Shown piece by piece: positions 47,945 to 58,097 of a stretch of 64,000 bases of DNA; the first letter of the stretch is position 1, and every line of letters starts with the position of its first letter. Under the pieces are notes generated by a model. That model was not told the DNA's origin. It worked only from the letters and a program-made list of their open reading frames with translations, and did not search any database. The stretch is from positions 62,001-126,000 of the forward strand of contig NZ_FOWX01000009.1 of assembly GCF_900115555.1 (NCBI RefSeq). Direction: 5' to 3'. This DNA is from Pseudomonas borbori (GTDB lineage: Bacteria > Pseudomonadota > Gammaproteobacteria > Pseudomonadales > Pseudomonadaceae). Position numbers and translations under genes: made by a program.

Positions 47945-48644
47945 GTCACCGGCCAATCGGCTCGATGCCGTGCAGCTGTTGCGTGCCGATGTGCTATTCG
48001 CCGACCTGCCCGAATCGCTGTTCGCCCCGCTGCTCAGCCCGCGCGGCAGGCAAGAGGCCGCGGCCGGTGAACTGCTGTTCCGCGAGGGCGATCGAGCCGG
48101 GCACTTCCTGCTGGTGCAACAGGGCTGCATCGAGATGTTCAGGTTCACCGCCGATGGCGAGGAGCGGGTGTTCCACCTGTTCGGCAGCGGGCAACTGGTC
48201 GGCGACGCCGCGATGTTCATGGCCCACGGCCGCTACCCGATGAACGCCAGGGCGCAATGCACCACAGTGGCCTACCGCTTGAGCCGCACGGCCTTGCACC
48301 GTGCCTGCGAGCAGCATCCGCCGCTGGCCATGCGCCTGCTGGCAAGCCTCAGCCAGCGCCTCTATCGCCACGTCAACGAAGTCGACTGGCTCACCTCCAG
48401 TTCGGCCGCACAACGGCTGGCAGCCTACCTGCTGAATCTGCAGCGCCAGCAGGGCGACGCCCTCTACCTGCCGATCAACCAGCGCCAGTTGGCCACTCAC
48501 TTGGGCATACGCGCCGAGTCGCTGAGCCGGCTGTTCTCCGAATGGCAACAGCGCGGCCTGGTGCGGGGACGCCAGCGTGCCTGGGAGCTGTGCGACCTCG
48601 GCTACCTGCAGCAATTGGCGCAGGCCGCCACGCGCACCTTCTGA
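47931..48644 (+). CDS. Crp/Fnr family regulator, Dnr-like
   Basis: A 237-residue Crp/Fnr regulator with a cyclic-nucleotide-like domain (about 20-135) and a helix-turn-helix (about 170-222). The recognition helix IRAESLSRLF has the E..SR residues of Fnr/Dnr proteins that bind TTGAT-N4-ATCAA. It has no N-terminal cysteine cluster, so it is not an oxygen-sensing Anr; it fits Dnr, which senses NO through heme. FNR-like target use is expected. It is divergent from the ABC/TonB operon and lies near nnrS, which supports control of both. Confidence 0.85.
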   Translation: MTNIKSPANRLDAVQLLRADVLFADLPESLFAPLLSPRGRQEAAAGELLFREGDRAGHFLLVQQGCIEMFRFTADGEERVFHLFGSGQLVGDAAMFMAHGRYPMNARAQCTTVAYRLSRTALHRACEQHPPLAMRLLASLSQRLYRHVNEVDWLTSSSAAQRLAAYLLNLQRQQGDALYLPINQRQLATHLGIRAESLSRLFSEWQQRGLVRGRQRAWELCDLGYLQQLAQAATRTF

Positions 48645-48900
48645 GGCCGTGCTGGCTGGAGCCGCGTCAACCATGAAATGTCGGTTCAGTATCGAGCGGG
48701 GTAACCGAAGGCTATCGGCGCTGCCTGCTGTGATTCCTGGTGTCGCGGCACCCCCAACGTCCGTTCAACCATCAAAAGCAACGCGCCGGGGCGGCCCTTC
48801 TACAAAAGCAGCAGATACCGCATTCCCCTGAAGGAGGCGCGACCTCGCGGCGATAGCGGACAACGTTCGCTCCCACGGAAAGCGACAGACGATCCGTTTC

Positions 48901-50055
48901 TCAACGCTCCGTCGAGCTGTGGCGCGGGCTGGCGGGATGGGCATCGCGGCTCTGCCAGAGCAGCACCGCCAGCGCCAGGTAGGCCAGCGCCCAGCAAGTC
49001 GCGGCGAACAGCAACCAGCCCTGCTGCTCCAGGCCCAGCAGTGGCGGCAGCACCCGGGCCAGTGCGGCCAGGCTGATCAGCAGAACCAGCGGATGGATCC
49101 AGCGCCGGGCATTGGCGTCGCGGAAGCGATAGATCAGCCGCGTGCGCGCCATTACCGCGAAGGTCAGGCTGCCCAGCGCGCCGATGCTCAGGGCGTGCAG
49201 CGTTGCCGTCACCGGCAGCGCTGGCAGCAGCCTGCTCAGTCCGAACAGCAGCAGACCGATGGCCAGCCAGGCGTAACCGAGCAGCAGCACCAGCAGGTCC
49301 GCGCGTTTGCCGCAATGCCAGGGCTGCCAGCGCAGCAGGCGGATCGCCGCGAGTACGCTGGCGGCGACCAGCAGCCCGCCAACCAGAGGTTCGAGCGGTG
49401 GCCAGGGCGGCAGATTGAACAGCAGGGCGAGCAACAGCAGGATCAAGCCGGCGCCTTCGAGCTGCGGTTGTACGCGTGCTGCCAACTGACGTCCCTCGCT
49501 CTGCGCATGCCCGGCCAGCGCCGGAGCGATGATTCGCCCGCCCATGAAGAACAGCAGCACGGCGATCAGCAGCAGGGCTTCACTCAGCAGGGGCAGGGCG
49601 AGGGGCTGGCTGAAGGCGCTGCTGGCGACGGCGCTGAGCAGACTCAGGGCGGCGACGACCGGGGCGACGATCTGGTTGCGCCATTTCTTCGCGGCGCCGA
49701 GAAAGCGCGGCACCACCTTCCAGGCCAGCCCGGCGCCGAACAGCGCGGCGCTCAGCAGGGTCAGCCAGGACCCCGGCCAGAACAGGAAGCCGAGGCGCGC
49801 CAGTAGCCAGCAGCCGAGCAGGGCGAGGGTCAGGCGCAATGGCTGCGGACCGAGCAGGTAGCCGGCAATTACCGCCAGGGCGAAACCGAAGAGCATTTCA
49901 TGGGCATGTCCGGCCGGGGTGGCCAGTCCGGGCAGCACGGGGGCCAGGCCGAGCATGGTCAACACCGACCAGGGCAGCAGCAGCGCCGCATAGAGTGCGG
50001 CCGCGGGAAAGAACCAGGCGTTGGCGAAGGGCAGGCGCGGTTTGTGCGGGTGCAT
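48901..50055 (-). CDS. nnrS: NnrS family membrane protein
   Basis: A 384-residue polytopic protein of the NnrS family with about twelve hydrophobic segments. PAGHAHEMLFGFALAVIAGY carries the conserved histidine pair, and LHALSIGALGSLTFAVMART is the second hallmark. NnrS binds heme and copper, is induced by NO-responsive regulators, and protects metabolism from NO-derived stress. GGAGGTG precedes the ATG at 50055. It follows argH after 58 bp on the same strand, but a hairpin (50079-50098) lies between. The 48645-48900 gap to the convergent regulator shows nothing. Confidence 0.9.
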   Translation of the reverse strand: MHPHKPRLPFANAWFFPAAALYAALLLPWSVLTMLGLAPVLPGLATPAGHAHEMLFGFALAVIAGYLLGPQPLRLTLALLGCWLLARLGFLFWPGSWLTLLSAALFGAGLAWKVVPRFLGAAKKWRNQIVAPVVAALSLLSAVASSAFSQPLALPLLSEALLLIAVLLFFMGGRIIAPALAGHAQSEGRQLAARVQPQLEGAGLILLLLALLFNLPPWPPLEPLVGGLLVAASVLAAIRLLRWQPWHCGKRADLLVLLLGYAWLAIGLLLFGLSRLLPALPVTATLHALSIGALGSLTFAVMARTRLIYRFRDANARRWIHPLVLLISLAALARVLPPLLGLEQQGWLLFAATCWALAYLALAVLLWQSRDAHPASPRHSSTER

Positions 50056-50078
50056 TGCGCACCTCCGGGAGGAAGCGG

Positions 50079-50098
50079 GACGGGGCCAGCGCCCCGTC
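50079..50098 (-). other. hairpin between argH and nnrS
   Basis: GACGGGGC and GCCCCGTC make a perfect 8-bp stem with a 4-nt loop. No T run follows on either strand, so it is a pausing or mRNA-stability element rather than a clear terminator. Confidence 0.5.
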
Positions 50099-50113
50099 AC
50101 CGAACGGCAGCGG

Positions 50114-51508
50114 TCAGCGGCCGGCGAGCAGCTCGCGACCGCGTTGGGCTGCGGCGCGCACCTGGTTTGGCGCGGTGCCGCCGATATGGTCGCGGGCGCC
50201 CACCGAGCCTTCCAGGGTCAGTACGGCGAACACGTCCTGTTCGATCTGGGTGCTGAACTGGCGCAGTTCGTCCAGGCTCATTTCGGCCAGATCCTTGCCG
50301 TTGTCGACGCCGTATTTCACCGCGTGGCCGACGATTTCGTGGCAGTCACGGAACGGCAGGCCCTTGCGCACCAGATAGTCGGCCAGGTCCGTGGCGGTGG
50401 AGAAGCCGCGCAGCGCCGCTTCGCGCATGATCGCGTGCTTGGGCTTGAGCGCCGGGATCATGTCGGCGAAGGCGCGCAGCGAGTCGCGCAGGGTGTCGGC
50501 GGCGTCGAACAGCGGTTCCTTGTCTTCCTGGTTGTCCTTGTTGTAGGCCAGCGGCTGGCCCTTCATCAGGCACAGCAGGCCGGTCAGGGCGCCGAACACC
50601 CGGCCGGTCTTGCCGCGCACCAGTTCGGGTACATCGGGGTTCTTTTTCTGCGGCATGATCGAACTGCCGGTGCAGAAGCGGTCCGGCAGGTCGATGAACT
50701 GGAACTGCGCGCTGGTCCACAGCACCAGCTCTTCGGAGAAGCGCGACAGGTGCATCATGGCGATGGAGGCGGCGGCGCAGAACTCGATGGCGAAGTCGCG
50801 ATCCGACACGCCATCGAGTGAGTTGCCGCCCACGGCGTCGAAGCCGAGCAGCTGGGCGGTGATTTCGCGCTGGATCGGGTAGGTGGTGCCGGCCAGCGCG
50901 GCGCTGCCGAGCGGCATGCGGTTGGTGCGCTTGCGGCAGTCGAGCAGGCGCTCGTAGTCGCGGCTGAGCATTTCGAACCAGGCCAGCAGGTGATGGCCGA
51001 AGGTCACCGGCTGGGCGGTCTGCAGGTGGGTGAAGCCGGGCATGATGGTCGCGGCTTCACGCTCGGCCTGTTCCAGCAGACCCTGCTGCAGGCGGGTGAT
51101 CTCGGCGAGGATCAGGTCGATCTCGTCGCGCAGCCACAGGCGGATGTCGGTGGCGACTTGGTCGTTACGGCTACGGCCGGTGTGCAGTTTCTTGCCGGTG
51201 ACGCCGATACGGTCGGTCAGGCGCGCCTCGATGTTCATGTGCACGTCTTCCAGGTCGACGCGCCAGTCGAACTGGCCGGCTTCGATCTCGCTCTGGATCT
51301 GCTTCAGGCCATCGATGATGGCGTCGCGCTCGGCGTCGGTCAGCACGCCGACCTTGGCCAGCATGGTCGCATGGGCGATCGAGCCCATGATGTCGTGGCG
51401 GTACAGGCGCTTGTCGAATTCGACGGAGGCGGTGAAGCGGGCGACGAAGGCGTCGACCGGCTCGCTGAAGCGGCCGCCCCAGGATTGATTGGTTTTTTCG
51501 GTGCTCAT
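50114..51508 (-). CDS. argH: argininosuccinate lyase
   Basis: A 464-residue member of the aspartase/fumarase superfamily, the last step of arginine synthesis. The signature [20 protein letters not shown] (about 280-300) contains the catalytic serine loop, and [18 protein letters not shown] is the substrate-binding loop. The N-terminus [19 protein letters not shown] matches the family. It is divergent from algZ, as in P. aeruginosa. The 51509-51763 divergent gap contains their promoters but no box I would assert. Confidence 0.96.
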   Translation of the reverse strand: MSTEKTNQSWGGRFSEPVDAFVARFTASVEFDKRLYRHDIMGSIAHATMLAKVGVLTDAERDAIIDGLKQIQSEIEAGQFDWRVDLEDVHMNIEARLTDRIGVTGKKLHTGRSRNDQVATDIRLWLRDEIDLILAEITRLQQGLLEQAEREAATIMPGFTHLQTAQPVTFGHHLLAWFEMLSRDYERLLDCRKRTNRMPLGSAALAGTTYPIQREITAQLLGFDAVGGNSLDGVSDRDFAIEFCAAASIAMMHLSRFSEELVLWTSAQFQFIDLPDRFCTGSSIMPQKKNPDVPELVRGKTGRVFGALTGLLCLMKGQPLAYNKDNQEDKEPLFDAADTLRDSLRAFADMIPALKPKHAIMREAALRGFSTATDLADYLVRKGLPFRDCHEIVGHAVKYGVDNGKDLAEMSLDELRQFSTQIEQDVFAVLTLEGSVGARDHIGGTAPNQVRAAAQRGRELLAGR

Positions 51509-51763
51509 GGGCTTCGCTCGGCTGGTGCGCTAAAAAACAGGCGGGCCGCAGGTGGCGGCCAGCGTGGCGGAAAAAGTCCGCCGATAATAACAGGCTGGCG
51601 GGCAAAATCGCCGGGTCGGTTTGTCGGCCGTTGCCTCGGACGCAGCGCGGGCAGTGTTGCGTGGCTCACAGTTTGCCGAGGCCGGCCGTATTTTCGCGTT
51701 TTATTTTGCCCGACTGCAGCCGGCTCGCTTGCCGCCCGGCCGGGCCACAGGGAAACTGCGCCG

Positions 51764-52846
51764 ATGCATACTCAATGGTTGAACACTAAAAATCAGTCGG
51801 CGCCCATCGACGACTTCTTCGTCCCGGAGCTGTGCGAGCCGGAAGCGCTGCTGAGCATGGTCTTGCTGGCCGAACTGCTGGTGCTGGTGCTGGTGCTGGC
51901 CGAGCCGATGCTGCCCGGCTTCGACTGGGTGCGCCTGGCGCTGACCTCGCTGTTCGTGCAGTGGATCCTGCTGCTGTCGGCAGCCCTGCTGTGCCGGTTG
52001 CGACCACTGCTGGCGCGCTGGCGTGCGGCGCTGGCCGGGGTGCTGTGCTGCCTGATCGTGGTCGGGCTGACGCTCGCCTGCACCGCGGTGGCCGATTATT
52101 ACGACCTCGGCGGGCCGCTGCCACATGCTGGCGAGGTCAATCTTTACCTGCGCCATGCCCTGATCAGCATGATCATGTCCGCGCTGCTGCTACGCTATTT
52201 CTATCTGCAGAGCCAATGGCGCCGGCAGGAGCAGGCCGAGCTGCGTGCGCGCATCGAATCCTTGCAGGCGCGGATCCGTCCGCACTTCCTGTTCAACAGC
52301 CTGAACAGTATCGCCAGCCTGGTGGTGGTCGATCCGTTCAAGGCCGAGCAGGCGGTGCTGGACCTGTCCGACCTGTTTCGCGCCAGCCTGGCCAAACCCG
52401 GCAGCCTGGTGCCCTGGAGCGAGGAGTTGGAACTGGCCAAACGATATTTGTCGATTGAGCACTATCGCCTTGGCGAACGACTACAGTTGCAATGGGAGGT
52501 GGTCGATGTGCCGAACGATTTACCGATTCCGCAGCTGACGCTGCAACCGCTGCTGGAGAACGCCTTGATCTACGGGATCCAGCCGCGCATCGAGGGTGGC
52601 TTGGTGCGTGTCGACGCGAGTTATGCCGATGGGGTGTTCCAGTTGTGCGTCAGCAACCCTTATGAAGAGCCAAGCGAGCAGCCGTCTTCGCGTGGGACGC
52701 GCCAGGCGCTGGGTAATATCGATGCGCGTCTTGCGGCACTTTTCGGGCCGCGGGCCAGTCTCAGCGTGGAGCGCCGTGACGGCCGCCACTTCACCTGTCT
52801 ACGCTATCCTTGTGCGAGACTCACGCAGGAAGCCCGTGTCCTATGA
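51764..52846 (+). CDS. algZ: sensor kinase AlgZ/FimS
   Basis: A 360-residue LytS-type histidine kinase, close to the 358 of P. aeruginosa AlgZ. Four membrane helices occupy about 28-145, then H174 in RPHFLFNSLNSIASL is the phospho-accepting histidine. LLENALIYGIQPRIEGG is an N-box; the usual G boxes are degenerate, as in known AlgZ. With AlgR it controls twitching motility, alginate and rhamnolipids. The ATG at 51764 gives MHTQWLNTKNQ; longer upstream frames run over argH. It overlaps algR by 4 bp. Confidence 0.94.
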   Translation: MHTQWLNTKNQSAPIDDFFVPELCEPEALLSMVLLAELLVLVLVLAEPMLPGFDWVRLALTSLFVQWILLLSAALLCRLRPLLARWRAALAGVLCCLIVVGLTLACTAVADYYDLGGPLPHAGEVNLYLRHALISMIMSALLLRYFYLQSQWRRQEQAELRARIESLQARIRPHFLFNSLNSIASLVVVDPFKAEQAVLDLSDLFRASLAKPGSLVPWSEELELAKRYLSIEHYRLGERLQLQWEVVDVPNDLPIPQLTLQPLLENALIYGIQPRIEGGLVRVDASYADGVFQLCVSNPYEEPSEQPSSRGTRQALGNIDARLAALFGPRASLSVERRDGRHFTCLRYPCARLTQEARVL

Positions 52847-53589
52847 ATGTCCTGATCGTCGATGATGAACCCCTGGCCCGTGAGCGCCTCAGCCGCATGG
52901 TCGGCGAACTCGATGGCTACCGTGTCCTCGAGCCGTCCGCGAGCAATGGCGAGGAGGCCCTGACCCTGATCGACAGCCTGAAACCGGATGTCGTGTTGCT
53001 GGATATCCGCATGCCGGGCCTGGATGGTCTGCAGGTCGCCGCCAAACTCTGCGAACGCGAAGCGCCGCCAGCGGTGATCTTCTGTACGGCCCATGACGAA
53101 TTCGCCCTGGAGGCGTTCAAGGTCAGTGCGGTGGGCTATCTGGTCAAGCCAGTGCGCGCCGAACACCTCAGCGAGGCGCTGAAAAAGGCCGAGCGACCCA
53201 ACCGGGTGCAGCTCGCCGCCCTGACGCGTCCGGCGGCGGAAAGCGGGGTCGGTCCGCGCAGCCACATCAGTGCGCGCACGCGCAAAGGCATCGAGCTGAT
53301 TCCGCTCGATCAGGTGATCTTCTTCATCGCCGACCATAAATACGTGACCCTGCGCCATGCTGGCGGCGAAGTGCTGCTGGACGAGCCGCTGAAGGCGCTG
53401 GAAGACGAGTTCGGCGACCGTTTCGTGCGTATCCACCGCAACGCCCTGGTCGCCCGCGAACGCATTGAGCGCTTGCAGCGCACCCCGCTCGGGCACTTCC
53501 AGCTATTCCTCAAGGGCCTCAACGGCGATGCCCTGATCGTCAGCCGCCGGCATGTGGCCGGGGTGCGCAAGTTGATGCATAACCTTTAG
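52843..53589 (+). CDS. algR: response regulator AlgR
   Basis: A 248-residue LytTR response regulator, identical in length to P. aeruginosa AlgR and very similar. Receiver domain 1-115 with phosphoacceptor D54 (VLLDIRMPGLDGLQ). The LytTR DNA-binding domain covers about 140-245 (SHISARTRKGIELIPLDQ and FVRIHRNALVARERIERLQR). The ATG at 52843 overlaps the algZ stop (ATGA). hemC starts 102 bp further on. Confidence 0.97.
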   Translation: MNVLIVDDEPLARERLSRMVGELDGYRVLEPSASNGEEALTLIDSLKPDVVLLDIRMPGLDGLQVAAKLCEREAPPAVIFCTAHDEFALEAFKVSAVGYLVKPVRAEHLSEALKKAERPNRVQLAALTRPAAESGVGPRSHISARTRKGIELIPLDQVIFFIADHKYVTLRHAGGEVLLDEPLKALEDEFGDRFVRIHRNALVARERIERLQRTPLGHFQLFLKGLNGDALIVSRRHVAGVRKLMHNL

Positions 53590-53691
53590 CCGCGCGCGCA
53601 AGCCTGTGCTGATTTGCCCCGGCCTCTGGGGTGAGGCTTGAGGCGGGTCAGCCTGTTATCATCCCTGGCAGTTCGTTTTCTGGAATTGCCC

Positions 53692-54630
53692 ATGATCCGC
53701 GAAATCCGTATTGCCACCCGTAAAAGCGCCCTGGCCCTGTGGCAGGCCGAACACGTCAAGGCCCGCTTGGAGCAGGCTCATCCGGGTCTGGCCGTCAGCC
53801 TGGTGCCGATGGTCAGCCGCGGCGACAAGCTGCTCGATGCGCCGCTGGCGAAAATCGGCGGCAAGGGCTTGTTCGTCAAGGAGCTGGAAACCGCCTTGCT
53901 CGAGAACGAGGCCGACATCGCCGTGCACTCGATGAAGGATGTGCCCATGGACTTCCCCGAAGGCCTGGGCCTGTACTGCATCTGCGAACGCGAGGATCCG
54001 CGCGACGCCTTCGTTTCCAACACTTTCGACAACCTGGATGCACTGCCCGCCGGCAGCGTGGTCGGCACCTCCAGTTTGCGCCGCCAGGCGCAGTTGCTGG
54101 CCCGCCGCCCCGACCTGAAAATCCAGTTCCTGCGCGGCAACGTCAATACCCGCCTGGCCAAGCTGGATGCGGGCGAGTACGACGCCATCATCCTCGCGGC
54201 CGCCGGCCTGATTCGCCTGGGCTTTGCCGCGCGTATCCGCTCCTCCATCAGTGTCGATGACAGCCTGCCGGCGGGCGGGCAGGGTGCGGTCGGTATCGAA
54301 TGCCGCAGCGCCGATGCGCAGATCCATGACTTGCTGGCAGCGTTGAACCATCACCAGACCGCCTTGCGCGTCAGCGCCGAACGGGCGCTGAACAAGCGGC
54401 TCAATGGCGGCTGTCAGGTGCCGATCGCCTGCTATGCGCTGCTCGAAGGCGAGCAATTGTGGTTGCGTGGCCTGGTTGGCCAGCCCGATGGTGGTTTGCT
54501 GCTGCGCGCGGAGGGTCGTGCTCCGGCGGCGCAGGCCGAGCAACTCGGCGTGCAGGTCGCCGAGGCGCTGCTGGCCCAGGGCGCAGCGGATATCCTGCAA
54601 GCCGTCTACGGTGAGGCCGATCCCGAGTGA
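53692..54630 (+). CDS. hemC: porphobilinogen deaminase (hydroxymethylbilane synthase)
   Basis: A 312-residue enzyme joining four porphobilinogen molecules for tetrapyrrole synthesis. The dipyrromethane cofactor attaches to C241 ([14 protein letters not shown]). Catalytic D84 lies in [19 protein letters not shown] at 53692 gives [20 protein letters not shown]; an in-frame ATG at 53638 adds 18 unconserved residues. GTGA couples it to hemD, and hemX-hemY follow. Confidence 0.96.
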   Translation: MIREIRIATRKSALALWQAEHVKARLEQAHPGLAVSLVPMVSRGDKLLDAPLAKIGGKGLFVKELETALLENEADIAVHSMKDVPMDFPEGLGLYCICEREDPRDAFVSNTFDNLDALPAGSVVGTSSLRRQAQLLARRPDLKIQFLRGNVNTRLAKLDAGEYDAIILAAAGLIRLGFAARIRSSISVDDSLPAGGQGAVGIECRSADAQIHDLLAALNHHQTALRVSAERALNKRLNGGCQVPIACYALLEGEQLWLRGLVGQPDGGLLLRAEGRAPAAQAEQLGVQVAEALLAQGAADILQAVYGEADPE

Positions 54631-55400
54631 GCGACTGGCGCCTGCTGCTGACCCGCCCGGCCGAGGAGTGTGCGGCCCTGGCCGCGACCCTGGCCGAGCA
54701 GGGGATCTACGGCAGCAGTCTGCCATTGCTGGCGATCGAGGCCCTGGCCGAGACGCCGGAGCAGCGCGCAACCATTCTCGAGCTTGATCGCTACTGCGCG
54801 GTGATCGCGGTGAGCAAACCGGCCGCGCGGCTGGGCCTGGACTTGCTCGAGCGCTATTGGCCGCAGCCGCCGGCCGTGCCGCTCTGGTTCAGTGTCGGCG
54901 CGGCCACCGCCGAGATCCTCGGCGACTATGGCCTGCCCGTGCATTATCCCGCGCAGGGTGACGACAGCGAGGCCTTGCTGGCGCTGCCGCAACTGCGGCA
55001 AGTGCTGGCGGCGGCGTGCCCGCCGCGGGTGCTGATTCTGCGTGGCGAGGGTGGCCGCGAACTCCTCGCCGAGCGCTTGCGCGACCAGGGCGTGGAAGTC
55101 GACTATCTGTCGCTGTACCGCCGGCTGTTGCCGCACTACCCGCCAGCGGCACTTGTCGAGCGGGTGCAGGCGGAACGCCTGAATGGCCTGGTGGTCAGCA
55201 GTGGCCAGGGTTTCAGCCATCTGCTCGAGCTGGCCGGCGAGCACTGGCCGTCGCTGGCTCGGCTACCCTTGTTCGTACCCAGCCCGCGTGTGGCTGAACA
55301 GGCGCGGGCTGCTGGCGCCAAAAATATTGTGGATTGCCGCGGTGCGAGTGCCGCGGCGTTGCTGGCGGCGTTGCAGGCGCAACCTGCCCCCGACCTCTGA
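54627..55400 (+). CDS. hemD: uroporphyrinogen-III synthase
   Basis: A 257-residue two-domain synthase that closes hydroxymethylbilane to uroporphyrinogen III. The family is weakly conserved; [20 protein letters not shown] and [10 protein letters not shown] are typical. It starts with GTG overlapping the hemC stop (GTGA), giving tight coupling. hemX begins 17 bp after it. Confidence 0.92.
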   Translation: MSDWRLLLTRPAEECAALAATLAEQGIYGSSLPLLAIEALAETPEQRATILELDRYCAVIAVSKPAARLGLDLLERYWPQPPAVPLWFSVGAATAEILGDYGLPVHYPAQGDDSEALLALPQLRQVLAAACPPRVLILRGEGGRELLAERLRDQGVEVDYLSLYRRLLPHYPPAALVERVQAERLNGLVVSSGQGFSHLLELAGEHWPSLARLPLFVPSPRVAEQARAAGAKNIVDCRGASAAALLAALQAQPAPDL

Positions 55401-55416
55401 TGCAAAGGATGGATAC

Positions 55417-56565
55417 GTGAGCGAAGCGACTACCCCGAAAGAACAACAGCCGCCGGTAGCGGAGGCGCCTCCTGCCGCCGCGTCCGCCCCCGTGGCCAAG
55501 CCGGCGTCGCGTGGCAATCGCCTGGTCGTGCTGGCCCTGTTACTGGGCGCTGCAGGCGTGGCGGCAGCGGGCTGGGGCCTGTGGCAGTTGCGCAGTCTGG
55601 AGCTGCGCGACCAGCAGCAGCTCAGTCAACTGGAGGCGGCGCGCAGTCAAACTGAAGCCTTGGCCCAGCGTACCCAGGGACTGGATGCCCGCCTGCAGCA
55701 ATTGCCCGGCGCCGATGAGCTGGACGCTCGCCGCCGCCTGGTCGCGCAGTTGCAGGGCGATCAGCAGTTGCTCAACCAGCGTCTGGAAACTGTCCTCGGC
55801 GCCAGTCGTCAGGATTGGCGCCTGGCCGAGGCCGAGCATCTGTTGCGTCTGGCCAGCCTGCGCCTGTCGGCCCTGCAGGACATCAACAGCGCCACTGCCC
55901 TGGTGCAGGGCGCCGACGAGATTCTTCGCGGGCAGGATGATCCCGCCGCTTTCGCCGCGCGTGAGCAACTGGCCAAGAGCCTCGAGGCGTTGCGCGCTAC
56001 CGTCAATCCCGATCGCACCGGGCTGTTCCTGCAGTTGGCGGCATTGCGTGAGCAGGTGGCGCAGTTGCATGCGCTGAATCCGGCCTTCGTCGGTTCCGGT
56101 GGGGTGCTCAGTGACCTGGCCGCCGAGGGTGATGGCAGCAGTTGGTGGGCCGAGTGGCTCGAGATCCTGTCACAGTATTTCCGTATCGACTTCAGTGCCG
56201 ACGAGAATATTCGCCCGTTGCTCGCCGGGCAGAGCCTGACCCAGGTGCGCCTGGCCCTCAGTCTGGCCCTGGAGCAGGCGCAGTGGGCGGCGCTGCACGG
56301 CCAGACCCCGGTCTATCGGCAGTCGCTGGTGCAGGCGCGCGAGGTACTGGATGCACATTTCGACCTGGACAACCCCAATAGCCGTGCCTTGCGTGCGCGC
56401 ATCGGGGAGTTGCTCGAGCAGCCGATCGAGGTGGCCGCACCGGATCTGAGTGGTTCGCTCAACGCGGTGCAGGCCTATATCCAGCGCAAGCAGTCGGCCC
56501 GCCAGCAGGTCGAGCGTGACCCGGCGGCAGACGCCCTGCCGAGTGTGGAGGAGGCTCGCCCATGA
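55417..56565 (+). CDS. hemX: HemX-like inner-membrane protein
   Basis: A 382-residue protein with a short proline- and alanine-rich cytoplasmic N-terminus, one membrane helix (about 31-53, RLVVLALLLGAAGVAAAGWG) and a large periplasmic alpha-helical, coiled-coil domain. It is the HemX family, annotated as uroporphyrinogen-III C-methyltransferase by position although it lacks the methyltransferase fold. The start is GTG at 55417 behind AAAGGATGG. It overlaps hemY by 4 bp. Confidence 0.9.
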   Translation: MSEATTPKEQQPPVAEAPPAAASAPVAKPASRGNRLVVLALLLGAAGVAAAGWGLWQLRSLELRDQQQLSQLEAARSQTEALAQRTQGLDARLQQLPGADELDARRRLVAQLQGDQQLLNQRLETVLGASRQDWRLAEAEHLLRLASLRLSALQDINSATALVQGADEILRGQDDPAAFAAREQLAKSLEALRATVNPDRTGLFLQLAALREQVAQLHALNPAFVGSGGVLSDLAAEGDGSSWWAEWLEILSQYFRIDFSADENIRPLLAGQSLTQVRLALSLALEQAQWAALHGQTPVYRQSLVQAREVLDAHFDLDNPNSRALRARIGELLEQPIEVAAPDLSGSLNAVQAYIQRKQSARQQVERDPAADALPSVEEARP

Positions 56566-57812
56566 AGCGCGTCTATCTGCTGCTCGTCGTATTGGCGGTC
56601 GCCGCGGGGCTGGCGTTGCTCGCCCTGGCGGTAGCCGAGCACAAGGGCTACGTGTTGTTCGCCTACCAGGGCTTTCGCTACGAATCGAGCTTGTGGGCTT
56701 TCCTGGCGTTGCTCGCGGTGGTCTGGCTGGCGTTCTATCTGCTGCGGCTGTTGCTGCGCCTGCTCGTTACCTCGGGAGGACTGGTCAATCCCTGGTCGCG
56801 TCTGCATGGTCGTCGGCGCGTGCGCCTGGCCCGCGAGCAGGGCTTTCTCGATCTGGCTGAAGGTCGCTGGGCGCATGCCTTGCGTCATTTGCGCCGAGCC
56901 GCCGAAGGCGAGGAGCAACCCTTGGCCTATTACCTGGGGGCCGCTCGCGCTGCGCAGCAACTGGGGCAGGAGCAAGACAGCGAGCAGTTGCTGGAGCAGG
57001 CGCTCACGCGCCAGCCGCAAGCCGAGCTGGCCATCGCCCTGACCCATGCCGAGTTGCAAGTGGCGCGGGGGCAGACCGAGGCGGCGCTGGAGACCTTGCA
57101 GGCGATGAACGAGCGTCATCCCCACCACGCACTGGTATTGCGTCAGTTACAGCAGCTGTATGTGCAACGCGGCGATTGGTCGGCGCTGCTCGGCTTGTTG
57201 CCGGAATTGCGCAAGAGCAAGGTGCTCGCCGATGCCCAGTTGGCCGAGCTGGAGCGGCAGGCCTGGTGTGGCCGGCTGGCGGATGCCAGTCGGGCTGACG
57301 AAGACGGCGGGCAGGATGCGTTGGCGGCGCTGGCGCAAGCCTGGCAACAGCTGTCGGCGGCGCACCGTCAGGAGCCGGAGCTGTTGGCGGTCTATGCCGA
57401 GCGCTTACGTGTGCTGGGTGCGGAGCCCGAAGCCGAAGAATTACTGCATGCGGCGCTCAAGCGCAGCTATGACAGCCGCCTGGTACGCCTCTATGGCTTG
57501 CTGCGTGGGCGCGACCCCGCGCGCCAGTTGCAAGCGGCCGAGGGTTGGCTGAAGCAGCACCCGAGTGATCCGGGCCTGTTGCTGACGCTGGGGCGGCTGT
57601 GTTTGCAGTGCCAGCTGTGGGGCAAGGCCAAGGAATATTTCGAGACTAGCCTGGTGTTTCAGCGCCATCCGGAAACCTGTGCGGAATTGGCGCGTCTGCT
57701 GGCTCGGTTGGGCGAGACCGAGCAGAGCAATCGTTTGTTTCAGGAAGGGTTGGGGCTACTCGATCAGCGTTTGAACAACCTGCCTTTGCCTGCTCCAGGC
57801 ATCAGCCGATAG
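56562..57812 (+). CDS. hemY: HemY-like membrane TPR protein
   Basis: A 416-residue protein. Two membrane helices (about 3-25 and 43-64) with the short loop GYVLFAYQGFRYESSLWAF are followed by tetratricopeptide-like repeats (AEGRWAHALRHLRRAAEGEE, then TRQPQAELAIALTHAELQVA). This is the HemY N-terminal/TPR family, which in E. coli-type operons assists heme synthesis; it is not the Bacillus protoporphyrinogen oxidase of the same name. It closes the hemCDXY operon. A GCCTGCA / TGCAGGC hairpin (57819-57838) follows. Confidence 0.9.
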   Translation: MKRVYLLLVVLAVAAGLALLALAVAEHKGYVLFAYQGFRYESSLWAFLALLAVVWLAFYLLRLLLRLLVTSGGLVNPWSRLHGRRRVRLAREQGFLDLAEGRWAHALRHLRRAAEGEEQPLAYYLGAARAAQQLGQEQDSEQLLEQALTRQPQAELAIALTHAELQVARGQTEAALETLQAMNERHPHHALVLRQLQQLYVQRGDWSALLGLLPELRKSKVLADAQLAELERQAWCGRLADASRADEDGGQDALAALAQAWQQLSAAHRQEPELLAVYAERLRVLGAEPEAEELLHAALKRSYDSRLVRLYGLLRGRDPARQLQAAEGWLKQHPSDPGLLLTLGRLCLQCQLWGKAKEYFETSLVFQRHPETCAELARLLARLGETEQSNRLFQEGLGLLDQRLNNLPLPAPGISR

Positions 57813-58065
57813 GCGGATGCCTGCATGGTGCTGCAGGCGGTTTCCCTGAGCTTGCCGGGCGGCAGGTGGCGCTGTGCGGCCGAAATTGTGTCGATCCGTT
57901 TGATGTCGATCATGGGATGGGGCTGATTGATCAACCCATGCTGTGCAAGTTGGTCTGCATATGTTGTAGTGCAGGCACGCGTCGAGTGGCGTCTGGTTGA
58001 GTTTCTGCAAGCCAGACGCTGTGCGGGTCGCTGATTAAACGCTCGTATGAAGTTTTCTCGACCGA

Positions 58066-58097
58066 GCGCCTTGAAGGCGCAGGTTCGCGGGCATAAT
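58066..58097 (+). promoter_or_regulatory. palindrome and -10 upstream of algQ
   Basis: GCGCCTTGAAGGCGC (58066-58080) is a perfect 15-bp palindrome. CATAAT (58092-58097) stands 15 bp after TTGAAG (58071-58076), so the palindrome would cover the -35 of a weak promoter. The 57813-58224 gap otherwise holds the hemY hairpin and no gene. Confidence 0.4.

Noticed and set aside
57923..57935. TTGATCAA resembling an Anr site
   Set aside because: The two half-sites are fused without the required 4-bp spacer.
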